DNA of 5,521 bases, taken from contig DAOWOC010000092.1 in NCBI GenBank assembly GCA_030642225.1, positions 1 through 5,521 on the forward strand. The letters are read 5' to 3'. A model generated the notes under the pieces. It was not told the origin of the DNA. It ran no database searches and saw only the letters and a list, made by a program, of their open reading frames with translations. Position 1 is the first letter of the stretch; the number at the start of each line of letters is the position of its first letter. The stretch comes from Deltaproteobacteria bacterium (GTDB lineage Bacteria > Desulfobacterota > DAOWOC01). The translations under genes were made by a program, and so were the position numbers. Below, one piece after another: positions 1 to 5,419 of the stretch.

Positions 1-662
1 TGAGTATTGCCGCTGTGATAGCCTCCCACAACAATCAGGGCGTCCACCTGACCGCTAAAGCCCCTGACTTCCTCCTGTCGGTCCTTGGTAGCGTCGCAAA
101 TGGTATCAAAGATCAGAATCTCCGGATATTTTGTCTTGAGGGCCTCTACCACCTCACGAAAGTTTTGTTCATTCTGGGTTGTCTGTGCCACTACAAACAA
201 GGACTCCAAATGTGGCAAGGCAGGGATATCCTCAGTATCTTTAATAACATGGGCGGAGGTCTTGCTGTAACCTATCAGACCTTTGACCTCAGGGTGTCCT
301 TTGTCTCCGACAATGATTGCAAAATAGCCTTTGCCGGTATAAGCGCGGATAATACCCTGGACTCGGGCCACCTTAGGGCAGGTGGCATCAATGATTTTGA
401 GCCCTGTCTTTTTGATTTCGCGACGTTTTTGAGGTGAAATGCCGTGGGCCCTGATAATGATCTTTCCCTCTGTAAGCCCAAGCAGGTTATCAACGGGTTT
501 TACCCCTTTGGATGCCAAAAGATCGAGGACCTGGTTGTTGTGGATGAGCGGCCCATAGGTGAAGAGCCCGCCATTCTTCTTGTTGGCCTCCGCAAGGACC
601 ATCGCCATGGCACGGCGGACGCCCATGCAAAATCCGGCTGTTTTTGCCAGTTTGACCCTCAT
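1..662 (-). CDS. ispH: 4-hydroxy-3-methylbut-2-enyl diphosphate reductase (IspH/LytB), 3' end outside window
   Basis: IspH is the last enzyme of the MEP isoprenoid pathway. It is a cytosolic [4Fe-4S] enzyme that reduces HMBPP to IPP and DMAPP. Reading the minus strand from the ATG at 662-660 gives 220 uninterrupted codons. The family signature is clear: the N-terminus contains AKTAGFCMGVRRAM with the first cluster cysteine at residue 12, the second is Cys95 in DATCPKV, and the third is Cys189 in DTICDATKDRQ. Substrate-site residues are also present: His41 (PLIHNNQ), His73 (RAHGIS), His123 and Glu125 (GHPEV), Thr162 (AQTTQ), and Ser217/Asn219 in GGYHSGNT. The start is supported by the usual IspH N-terminus and by a G-run (GGGGGG, plus positions 673-678) 10 nt upstream as Shine-Dalgarno. 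IspH is usually about 280-310 aa, so roughly the last quarter is missing. A C-terminal S1-domain fusion, known in some bacteria, cannot be excluded. It is unrelated in function to the flagellar genes to the right. Confidence 0.96.
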   Translation of the reverse strand, partial: MRVKLAKTAGFCMGVRRAMAMVLAEANKKNGGLFTYGPLIHNNQVLDLLASKGVKPVDNLLGLTEGKIIIRAHGISPQKRREIKKTGLKIIDATCPKVARVQGIIRAYTGKGYFAIIVGDKGHPEVKGLIGYSKTSAHVIKDTEDIPALPHLESLFVVAQTTQNEQNFREVVEALKTKYPEILIFDTICDATKDRQEEVRGFSGQVDALIVVGGYHSGNT

Positions 663-713
663 GTTTTTTTGTCCCCCCGAGAATGGGTGCTTAGGTAGTG
701 TCAAATATATGCC

Positions 714-847
714 GTAACCGTTCACAGTTCCCGGTTTACAGTTTACGGTTTTTATTCAATGAATTATATAAAGCTTGAAGCATTTTTGATATTGCTTTCA
801 ACTCCTGACCAACTGTTAACCGCCAACTGTGAACTGTGAACGGATAC
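714..847. mobile_element. MITE-like 134-bp inverted-repeat element with 8-bp direct repeats
   Basis: The left end (714) reads GTAACCGTTCACAGTTC. The reverse complement of the right end (847) reads GTATCCGTTCACAGTTC, so 16 of 17 terminal bases match. Without gaps the 37-bp arms (714-750 and 811-847) agree at 29 of 37 positions. Both arms are built from 7-bp units of the general form GTTYACR. The 60-bp centre holds a smaller hairpin (TTGAAGCA 775-782 against TGCTTTCAA 793-801). Directly abutting the two ends are identical 8-mers TATATGCC (706-713 and 848-855), which look like a target-site duplication. There is no reading frame inside, so it would need a transposase supplied in trans. The element begins about 50 bp upstream of the ispH start and may have separated that gene from its original promoter. 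No transposase family can be assigned from this alone. Confidence 0.72.
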
Positions 848-882
848 TATATGCCTTTCCGATTGCGAATTACCTCTTTGTG

Positions 883-954
883 GTTGACATCTGATCCGGT
901 CGGTCCTCAATTTCTAAAGGTTGAGCCTCATGCATGATGTCAACAATTTGACAT
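883..954. promoter_or_regulatory. Nested TTGACAT inverted repeats containing a FleQ-box-like site
   Basis: Three copies of the heptamer TTGACAT occur here: plus strand at 884-890, minus strand at 943-937, and plus strand at 948-954. The last two form a perfect inverted repeat, ATGTCAA-CAAT-TTGACAT (937-954). Its core GTCAACAATTTGAC (939-952) differs at only two of the specified positions from the Pseudomonas FleQ consensus as I recall it (GTCANTAAATTGAC). The first copy also pairs with 936-944 as a perfect 9-bp inverted repeat (GTTGACATC/GATGTCAAC), with an inner CTCAA/TTGAG pair. FleQ-type proteins activate sigma-54 promoters, and the box centre is about 115 bp upstream of the -24/-12-like site before asnB, a usual enhancer distance. 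A different regulator using TTGACA/TGTCAA half-sites, or an RNA hairpin, remains possible. Confidence 0.42.
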
Positions 955-1058
955 GTTGTGGATTTTTTTTTGGCAATCACCTTCCTCACATATTCCATCA
1001 CTCGGTTTTGCCCATTTAACTACTTATAATTATTGACCAATCCTCCAGAAATGCCCAA

Positions 1059-1074
1059 TGGCATAATTGGTGCT
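1059..1074 (+). promoter_or_regulatory. Sigma-54-like -24/-12 promoter before asnB
   Basis: TGGCATAATTGGTGCT has the invariant GG-N10-GC geometry (GG 1060-1061, GC 1072-1073) and one departure from the -12 consensus (GTGCT instead of TTGCT). It shares TGGCATA-N5-TGCT with the much stronger flagellin promoter at 4813-4798. The predicted transcription start, about 12 nt beyond the GC, falls near 1085, only a few bases before the asnB ATG at 1089, which would make the mRNA almost leaderless. The site is overlapped by inverted repeats (ACCAAT 1036-1041 / ATTGGT 1066-1071; ATGCC 1051-1055 / GGCAT 1060-1064). A sigma-70 type -10 (TATAAT 1076-1081) is also present but has no matching -35. Confidence 0.42.
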
Positions 1075-1088
1075 ATATAATATCCATT

Positions 1089-2954
1089 ATGTGCGGCATT
1101 GTTGGAATATATCACCATAACGGTCTTAAGGTAGATAGATCGATAATTGAAAAGATGTCTTATGCCATTGTGCATCGAGGGCCGGATGGAGAAGGCTATC
1201 ATTTTGACAGCCACATATATCTGGCCTCGCGCAGGTTGAGTATTATCGATTTAGAGGGTGGAGACCAGCCCATTTATGATAAAAAAAAGAATTTGTGTAT
1301 TGTCTATAATGGGGAGATATATAATTTCAGAGAAATAAGGGCGGAGTTGCAGAAAAAGGGGCATTTTTTTACTACCAATACGGATACGGAAGTTGTTTTG
1401 CATTCTTATATGGAATGGGGAGCGGAGTGCCTTAATATTTTGAGGGGAATGTTTGCCTTTTGTATTTGGGATTATATGAAAAAAGAGCTTTTTTTGGCTC
1501 GAGACAGGATGGGTATAAAACCTTTGTACTATTCAAAACTGCCTGACGGAACGTTTATTTTTGCTTCTGAAATAAAGGCGCTGTTACAATATCCGGGTAT
1601 TGAAAAAAGAATGTATGTTAAGGCCCTTGATAATCTCTTGACATATGGTTTTAATCCCGCGCCTCATACTTTTTTTGAAGGTATTCAACAGCTGTTACCG
1701 GGACATTACCTTAAGATTTCGGCTGGAGGCTTTGTTGATAAAGAATACTGGGATATAGATCTAAACATGCCTTTATTTCAGGAAGATGAACAAGAATTAT
1801 CTCAGATGTTGCGGTATGAGATAGAGAAATCCATTAAGTACAGGCTTGTTGCCGATGTCCCTGTGGCTGCCTATTTGAGCGGAGGAATTGATTCCAGTGC
1901 GGTTGTCGGGATCTACTCGAGGTTCTCTGATCAAATAATTAAGACAGTCTCTATTACCTTTGATCATGCGGATTATGACGAATCAGGATTTTCAAGAGAA
2001 GTATCCAAGTTTTTTGGAACGAAGAATCTTGAGTTTGAGTGTAATATCGAGCCTGAGGCGATACTGAATTCAATATATCATCTTGAAGAGCCCATGGTTA
2101 CATTGCTCAACCTGCCTCTATTTTTGCTCTCCGCAAAAGTAAAGGAGAATGGTTTTAAGGTAGTTCTTTCAGGAGATGGGGCTGATGAGATAATGGGAGG
2201 ATATGACTACTTCAAGATGATAAAGGCTATGGAGTTTATAGGAAGGCAGGAAAGCAGTTTCAGAAAGAACATCTTAAGAAGTATCCTTCCCAATATTAAA
2301 ACCAGCTTGCATGCTGAAATACAGTATATGCTTTTTCAGGAATATCCTGTTAAATATCCTGCATTACCTTATAGGTTTCAAAAGTGCCCATTTAAGGAAC
2401 TGATGTATTCTCAGGAATATAAAAAGGCCCTCAGTTTATTCCCTGAAGATAATCCATTTTTCTTTGATCTCGATAAAATAGCACATAGGTCACTCATTGA
2501 TCAGGCCTTATATATCGAGGTCAAAATGAGGTTATTGAACCTTACCCTTCCTTTGGCCGACAAAATGAGTATGGCTAATTCGATTGAGCTAAGGCCATCG
2601 TTTCTTGATCATGATCTGGTCAATTTTGTTTTTAGAATTCCTGATAAATACAAAATAAATGTTTTATCGGAGAAACATATATTCAAAGAAAGCATGAAAG
2701 GATTTTTGCCGGATTATATTTGTGAAAGAAAAAAGCAGCCTTTGCAGCTGCCGGGTAGGAATTTTATCTTTTCTGCCGAGGGGATGATAAAGTGTTTTCT
2801 TTCAGAAAGGCTTATAAAAGAAAAAGGATATTTTGATAAGGATTTTATGAACAGGATACTTAGCGAATATTTTACTACAGGCAGAGAGGACTATTGCGGA
2901 GTAATTATATCGGCCTTATTCGTTCATCTCTGGGATGATATCTTTTTAAAGTGA
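1089..2954 (+). CDS. asnB: Asparagine synthase (glutamine-hydrolysing) family amidotransferase
   Basis: This 621-aa protein has the two-domain AsnB architecture. Residues 1 to about 210 are a class II (Ntn) glutamine amidotransferase domain with nucleophile Cys2 (MCGIVGIYHHNG), Arg49 (SRRLSIID), NGEIYN at 74-79 and Asp99 in NTDTE. These release ammonia from glutamine. Residues of about 235-600 are the ATP-pyrophosphatase synthetase domain with the P-loop SGGIDSS (264-270), SGDGADE (361-367) and the conserved ADKMSMANSIELRPSFLD segment. No key residue is missing. The start is fixed because Cys2 must become the N-terminus after Met removal, although no Shine-Dalgarno is visible. At 621 aa it is longer than E. 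coli AsnB (about 554 aa) and closer in size to AsnB-like proteins of polysaccharide loci such as WbpS, which is proposed to amidate sugar uronic acids. It may therefore make asparagine or amidate a surface or flagellin glycan. The family call is firm and the substrate is inferred. It stands alone on this strand, convergent with fliS. Confidence 0.93.
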   Translation: MCGIVGIYHHNGLKVDRSIIEKMSYAIVHRGPDGEGYHFDSHIYLASRRLSIIDLEGGDQPIYDKKKNLCIVYNGEIYNFREIRAELQKKGHFFTTNTDTEVVLHSYMEWGAECLNILRGMFAFCIWDYMKKELFLARDRMGIKPLYYSKLPDGTFIFASEIKALLQYPGIEKRMYVKALDNLLTYGFNPAPHTFFEGIQQLLPGHYLKISAGGFVDKEYWDIDLNMPLFQEDEQELSQMLRYEIEKSIKYRLVADVPVAAYLSGGIDSSAVVGIYSRFSDQIIKTVSITFDHADYDESGFSREVSKFFGTKNLEFECNIEPEAILNSIYHLEEPMVTLLNLPLFLLSAKVKENGFKVVLSGDGADEIMGGYDYFKMIKAMEFIGRQESSFRKNILRSILPNIKTSLHAEIQYMLFQEYPVKYPALPYRFQKCPFKELMYSQEYKKALSLFPEDNPFFFDLDKIAHRSLIDQALYIEVKMRLLNLTLPLADKMSMANSIELRPSFLDHDLVNFVFRIPDKYKINVLSEKHIFKESMKGFLPDYICERKKQPLQLPGRNFIFSAEGMIKCFLSERLIKEKGYFDKDFMNRILSEYFTTGREDYCGVIISALFVHLWDDIFLK

Positions 2955-3000
2955 AGGGACTCCTCTATACCTCCGCAATTCATCTCTGCCAATAGAAACG

Positions 3001-3023
3001 TAAAAAAGTCTTAATGACTTATT
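3001..3023 (-). terminator. Weak hairpin plus T-run at the fliS stop
   Basis: On the minus strand AAGTC-ATTAA-GACTT (3020-3006) is followed directly by more T residues, giving a 5-bp stem and a T6 run (3007-3002) that overlaps its 3' arm. The 5' arm begins inside the last codons of fliS and the loop covers its TAA stop. The stem is short and AT-rich, so it would be a weak intrinsic terminator at best. No better terminator for either convergent gene is seen in the 56-bp gap between asnB and fliS. Confidence 0.3.
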
Positions 3024-3439
3024 GTGGTGTCCCCATCACTGTTTTTCAATGAGCCTGCGACATGTTTCCAGCCTTCTTTCAAATTCACAAATATCCGCAG
3101 GACTTCTTTCAATTCCTTCGCTTCGTTATTAAGTTTTGCCGTACTCAAGTGCCGATACATGAAGTCGTATAGTTTCCTTAGGATAACTGCAGTATCGCTG
3201 CCGGCTTCAATATTAAGAGAGTTGTTGAGCTCAATAACGATATCAATAACCTTGTCGGTGTAGATGTTCTTGTTTTTGATGTCCCCGTTCTCGGAATATT
3301 CAATCGCTTTTTCTAAAAAATTGATTCCCCCGTCATATACCATCAGAACTATCTTCATTGGATTGGAAGCAATTGACGCTTTGTGTGAATCGGATGCGTT
3401 GTAATTTAATTGGTCAGATGCGTAATGATCTTGATTCAT
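3011..3439 (-). CDS. fliS: Flagellar export chaperone FliS
   Basis: FliS is a small cytosolic helical chaperone that binds the C-terminal D0 region of flagellin, keeps it unpolymerised and delivers it to the flagellar type III export gate. The 142-aa product shows the family pattern: Tyr13 followed by ASIASNPMKIVLMVYDGGINFLEKA (residues 21-45, matching the usual ASP-x-x-L-V-x-M-L-Y-D-G segment), IVIELNNSLN (67-76) and LYDFMYRHL (90-98), then a helical tail ending in an acidic, polar stretch. The N-terminus is about ten residues longer than in many FliS proteins. A good ribosome site (TGGAGG, plus positions 3445-3450) precedes the ATG at 5-nt spacing. It lies 52 nt downstream of the flagellin stop with no strong terminator between, so co-transcription with flagellin is likely. 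Its 3' end faces the asnB stop. Confidence 0.9.
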   Translation of the reverse strand: MNQDHYASDQLNYNASDSHKASIASNPMKIVLMVYDGGINFLEKAIEYSENGDIKNKNIYTDKVIDIVIELNNSLNIEAGSDTAVILRKLYDFMYRHLSTAKLNNEAKELKEVLRIFVNLKEGWKHVAGSLKNSDGDTTISH

Positions 3440-3491
3440 TTTTTCCTCCAGAGTAAAAAAAAAGTTAATAGCTTATTTCTTTGGTCCTTAA

Positions 3492-4715
3492 TTATCCAAG
3501 CAATTTGAGGGCCATTTGTGGCATAGTATTGGCCTGCGCCAGCATGGCAACGGCAGCCTGGGCCTTGATCTGATTATTGATAAAGACCGTCATTTCAAAT
3601 GCCACATCCACATCCGATATTTGGGATTCTGCGGCCTGGATGTTTTCTGCCTGTGTGGTGAGATTGATGACGGTATTTTGCAAACGGTTTATCATTCCTC
3701 CGAAGTGGGCTCTGCCCGTGTCTTTTAAAAGAATAGCATTATCAACTGTCGACAGGGCGTTTTGGGCGCCATCCTGTGTAAGCACCGCTAATCCGCTGAT
3801 TTGAAGCCCTGTCCTTGGCATATCTTGACTTTGGATATAATAATAGTCTTCTGATGAATCATTGCCGGTACCAAAATGGATTTTTACCAGGCCTGTAGCC
3901 GAGGCTGCGGATGCAGCGTTTGCGCCCGCTACCGTCTCCAGAAAAGAGAATGAGCTGGTTCCATCACTTATGGTTGTGAAATTCAGACTGGTTGCTCCTG
4001 CTGAAGATGCGGTAATGGCTAGGCCTGTTCCTGAAGTCCACGTGGCATCGACACCTGTAATGCAACTTTCTATATCTGCAAGAAAGTTAGTTATACTGTC
4101 ATTGTTAACCGCAATGTGAGCGGAAGCGGCTGAGCCATTATCAGTGATGTAATTGATAACTATAGTATCGCCGCTGGCAAAGGCGCTGAACGCTGACTGG
4201 AGGGCAGCAGCGGAATTTAAAGCAGTATTACTTTCATCGAATATATCGAATGAAGCGGCTATAGCAGATGAAGCTGATACAGCCGATGAATAAGCGGTAT
4301 CCAACATTTTTATCCCGTTAAAATCAGTGGCCCTGGCGATTCTTTCAATTTCATCCATCATTGCCTGAAATTCGGAATCTATCATTTCACGCTGCAGGTC
4401 GCTGTATGTTCCGGTTGCTGCCTGTTCCGCCAGTTCTTTCATACGAATAAGCTTTTCATCAATAATCTGGGCAGCTCCATCCATTGTTTGCAGGAGTGAA
4501 ATAGCATCGTTTGCATTTCGAACGCCTTGATTCAAAACAGCGATATCAGACCGCATCAGTTCTCTGATTGCCAGGCCGGCCGCGTCATCGGATGCACCAT
4601 TAATGCGCAGTCCTGAAGATAGTCGATTTACAGATCTTGCTAATACACCGTAACTTCTATTCAGGTTATTATAGGCAGTCAGAGCCATCAAATTATTGTT
4701 AATTGCAAGTGCCAT
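3492..4715 (-). CDS. fliC: Flagellin
   Basis: This is the structural protein of the flagellar filament, exported by the flagellar type III system and polymerised at the tip. At 407 aa it has intact conserved ends. The N-terminal D0/D1 (about 1-140) starts MALAINNNLMALTAYNNLNR and includes RLSSGLRINGASDDAAGLAI (31-50) and the helix with IRMKELAEQAATGTYSDLQ (90-108). The C-terminal D1/D0 (about 300-407) includes ENIQAAESQISDVDVAFEM and ends AMLAQANTMPQMALKLLG. The middle (about 141-299) is short, rich in Ala, Ser, Thr and Gly, and has a stretch (ASGDTIVINYI, 180-190, onward) like a flagellin hook-IN repeat. One cysteine (Cys218) lies there. The many Ser/Thr residues would suit O-glycosylation, which is inference. 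A strong ribosome site AAGGAGGG sits 6 nt before the ATG. It is transcribed from the sigma-54 promoter at 4813-4798, leader about 70 nt, with fliS next in the operon. A hook-filament junction protein is unlikely given the complete flagellin ends. Confidence 0.95.
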   Translation of the reverse strand: MALAINNNLMALTAYNNLNRSYGVLARSVNRLSSGLRINGASDDAAGLAIRELMRSDIAVLNQGVRNANDAISLLQTMDGAAQIIDEKLIRMKELAEQAATGTYSDLQREMIDSEFQAMMDEIERIARATDFNGIKMLDTAYSSAVSASSAIAASFDIFDESNTALNSAAALQSAFSAFASGDTIVINYITDNGSAASAHIAVNNDSITNFLADIESCITGVDATWTSGTGLAITASSAGATSLNFTTISDGTSSFSFLETVAGANAASAASATGLVKIHFGTGNDSSEDYYYIQSQDMPRTGLQISGLAVLTQDGAQNALSTVDNAILLKDTGRAHFGGMINRLQNTVINLTTQAENIQAAESQISDVDVAFEMTVFINNQIKAQAAVAMLAQANTMPQMALKLLG

Positions 4716-4721
4716 TTTTTA

Positions 4722-4730
4722 CCCTCCTTA
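4722..4730 (-). promoter_or_regulatory. Strong flagellin ribosome binding site overlapping the upstream stop codon
   Basis: On the minus strand TAAGGAGGG (4730-4722) is a near-perfect Shine-Dalgarno, 6 nt from the flagellin ATG at 4715. Its first three bases are also the TAA stop of the upstream 175-codon frame. The strength suits a protein needed in tens of thousands of copies. The overlap would allow translational coupling if the upstream frame is translated. Confidence 0.8.
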
Positions 4731-5255
4731 AAATAATTCCGCAGATAGACGATCTTGATGATGTAAAATAAAGTAGAAGAAAGTTTTTAAACTTAAAAGC
4801 AAATTGTATGCCAGAAGAGATTGGGATTTATCTGAGATTAAAGAGTAAGGTGATTGGATGCCTTTGAAAAGATGTCTATTACTATATAAACCGGCAATTA
4901 AATACAGCAATCTATCTTTATCAAATCCTTCATTTATAGGGTTTTCGAGCTTAAGCATTATCCTGTTTAATTGCCGGATTAATATGAACAGATTGGATGA
5001 ATAGCAGATAATGGGATTTTTAAGAAGCGGCCGCAAGTTGGTATGTAGACTTAGGCAAAAGGCAAGAGTGATAGCGGTAATATTTGCCATTAAGCGGTAA
5101 TTTTTTCCTAATGGGATATATGGTAACTTGTTATAATAATCTATTAAATGCTTCAGTATGTTTTTTACGTTATCCCTAACGTTGCATAACATTTCAACAT
5201 CTGAAGAAAAATTAAAAAAAGCATTTTTTGGGAAGCTCTGGCATGTTTCATGCAA
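4728..5255 (-). CDS. Hypothetical protein of unknown family, start uncertain
   Basis: I do not recognise this protein. The frame is open for 175 codons from a TTG at 5255-5253, and also for 17 codons further upstream to a TGA at 5309-5307, with no ATG or GTG in that extension. Neither the TTG nor the first in-frame ATG (residue 22) has a clear ribosome site. An open frame this long in such AT-rich DNA is unlikely by chance, so it is either a real gene or a recently broken one. The product is rich in Leu, Asn, Tyr and Lys and looks helical. Residues of about 56-72 (LMANITAITLAFCLSLH) and the C-terminal region (LLAYNLLLSLKTFFYFILHH) are hydrophobic but not clear membrane spans. It ends on the flagellin Shine-Dalgarno and its last 30 codons contain the flagellin promoter. 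A role in flagellin expression or modification is possible from position only. Confidence 0.5.
   Translation of the reverse strand: MHETCQSFPKNAFFNFSSDVEMLCNVRDNVKNILKHLIDYYNKLPYIPLGKNYRLMANITAITLAFCLSLHTNLRPLLKNPIICYSSNLFILIRQLNRIMLKLENPINEGFDKDRLLYLIAGLYSNRHLFKGIQSPYSLISDKSQSLLAYNLLLSLKTFFYFILHHQDRLSAELF
4798..4813 (-). promoter_or_regulatory. Sigma-54 promoter for flagellin-fliS
   Basis: The minus strand reads TGGCATACAATTTGCT from 4813 to 4798. This gives TGGCA at -24, TTGCT at -12 and exact GG-N10-GC spacing, very close to the RpoN consensus TGGCACG-N4-TTGCW. The expected transcription start is near 4787, leaving a leader of about 70 nt with the strong ribosome site. No sigma-28 site (TAAA with GCCGATAA) was found upstream of flagellin, so RpoN control appears primary. 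An ATP-dependent enhancer-binding protein would be required. The site lies inside the 3' end of the 175-codon frame, where it encodes LAYNLL. Confidence 0.8.
4891..4977. promoter_or_regulatory. 12-bp inverted repeat, candidate enhancer for the flagellin promoter
   Basis: CCGGCAATTAAA (4891-4902) and TTTAATTGCCGG (4966-4977) are perfect reverse complements, separated by 63 bp. They lie about 80 and 155-165 bp upstream of the flagellin -24 element, the usual distance for activator sites of sigma-54 promoters. The two copies fall in different codon contexts of the overlapping frame (LIRQLNR and LIAGLY), so protein repetition does not explain them. They do not match the FleQ consensus, so a different activator would be implied. 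Confidence 0.4.
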
Positions 5256-5272
5256 AAAAGTATTTATGCGGC

Positions 5273-5288
5273 TTATCTTTAAAGATAA
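5273..5288. promoter_or_regulatory. Perfect 16-bp palindrome
   Basis: TTATCTTTAAAGATAA equals its own reverse complement over all 16 bases with no spacer. Its symmetry and place between divergent genes fit a site for a dimeric regulator. The protein that would bind it is unknown, and AT-rich palindromes also arise by chance. Confidence 0.3.
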
Positions 5289-5360
5289 TTGTGATAATGC
5301 TGATGATCACCTGAGGGAGTTTGTTTTTATTGAATAGATATTTGTAGTGTGAAGTAAGGG

Positions 5361-5380
5361 CTGATAAAAAAACCTATCAG
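5361..5380. promoter_or_regulatory. CTGATA-N8-TATCAG inverted repeat before the sulfotransferase-like gene
   Basis: Perfect 6-bp arms at 5361-5366 and 5375-5380 flank an A-rich 8-nt loop, and two outer G-T wobble pairs could extend the stem. It ends about 40 bp before the ATG at 5420. No T-run follows on either strand, so it does not look like a terminator. It may be an operator or a leader hairpin. Confidence 0.28.
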
Positions 5381-5419
5381 TTAATATGCGCCAGTAAATC
5401 AAGAAAGGCGATACGGAAA

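Larger units (their letters stand above)
663..1088. other. Gene-free gap between divergent ispH and asnB
   Basis: No convincing reading frame lies in these 426 bases on either strand. The left 43 bases are the ispH leader with its G-rich ribosome site. The middle is the inverted-repeat element with its flanking direct repeats (706-855). The right 233 bases hold nested inverted repeats (883-954), a T9 run (963-971), a palindromic stretch (1036-1071) and promoter-like sites just before asnB. The two genes are divergent, so promoters for both should lie here. I found no convincing sigma-70 promoter for ispH: a TTGACA occurs on the minus strand at 704-699 but has no AT-rich -10 at the right distance. 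Confidence 0.7.
5256..5419. other. Divergent intergenic region with operator-like palindromes
   Basis: This 164-bp AT-rich gap separates the minus-strand 175-codon frame from the plus-strand sulfotransferase-like gene. It contains a perfect 16-bp palindrome (5273-5288), a GTGAT-N10-ATCAC inverted repeat (5291-5310) and a CTGATA-N8-TATCAG inverted repeat (5361-5380). I saw no convincing sigma-70, sigma-28 or sigma-54 promoter for either gene. If the unknown frame starts upstream of 5255, part of this gap is coding. Confidence 0.5.

Noticed and set aside
275..493. Minus-strand open frame of 72 codons
   Set aside because: It is in another frame inside ispH and has no family features of its own.
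15..698. Several plus-strand open frames (15-437, 85-270, 444-698)
   Set aside because: They are antisense shadows of ispH, whose translation carries all expected conserved residues.
714..847. CRISPR-like array
   Set aside because: The repeats are 7-bp tandem units arranged as one inverted pair, with no unique spacers of regular length.
937..971. Intrinsic terminator (7-bp hairpin followed by T9)
   Set aside because: Eight bases separate the stem from the T-run, the stem is AT-rich, and no upstream plus-strand gene exists to terminate. An operator reading fits better.
1033..1081. Sigma-70 promoter from TTGACC (1033-1038) and TATAAT (1076-1081)
   Set aside because: The spacer would be 37 nt, far from the 16-18 nt needed. 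The -10 alone is kept only as a remark.
1020..1214. Minus-strand 64-codon frame across the asnB start
   Set aside because: It overlaps the conserved asnB N-terminus in antisense and resembles nothing known.
3440..3491. Terminator between flagellin and fliS (AATA/TATT hairpin and T9 run on the minus strand)
   Set aside because: The stem has only four A-T pairs, too weak to end transcription. Read-through into fliS is more likely.
3516..4119. Plus-strand open frames opposite the flagellin gene
   Set aside because: Antisense shadows of a clear flagellin; no ribosome site or recognisable product.
5249..5251. ATG on the minus strand as start of the unknown protein
   Set aside because: It is in a different frame and meets a stop after about 25 codons.
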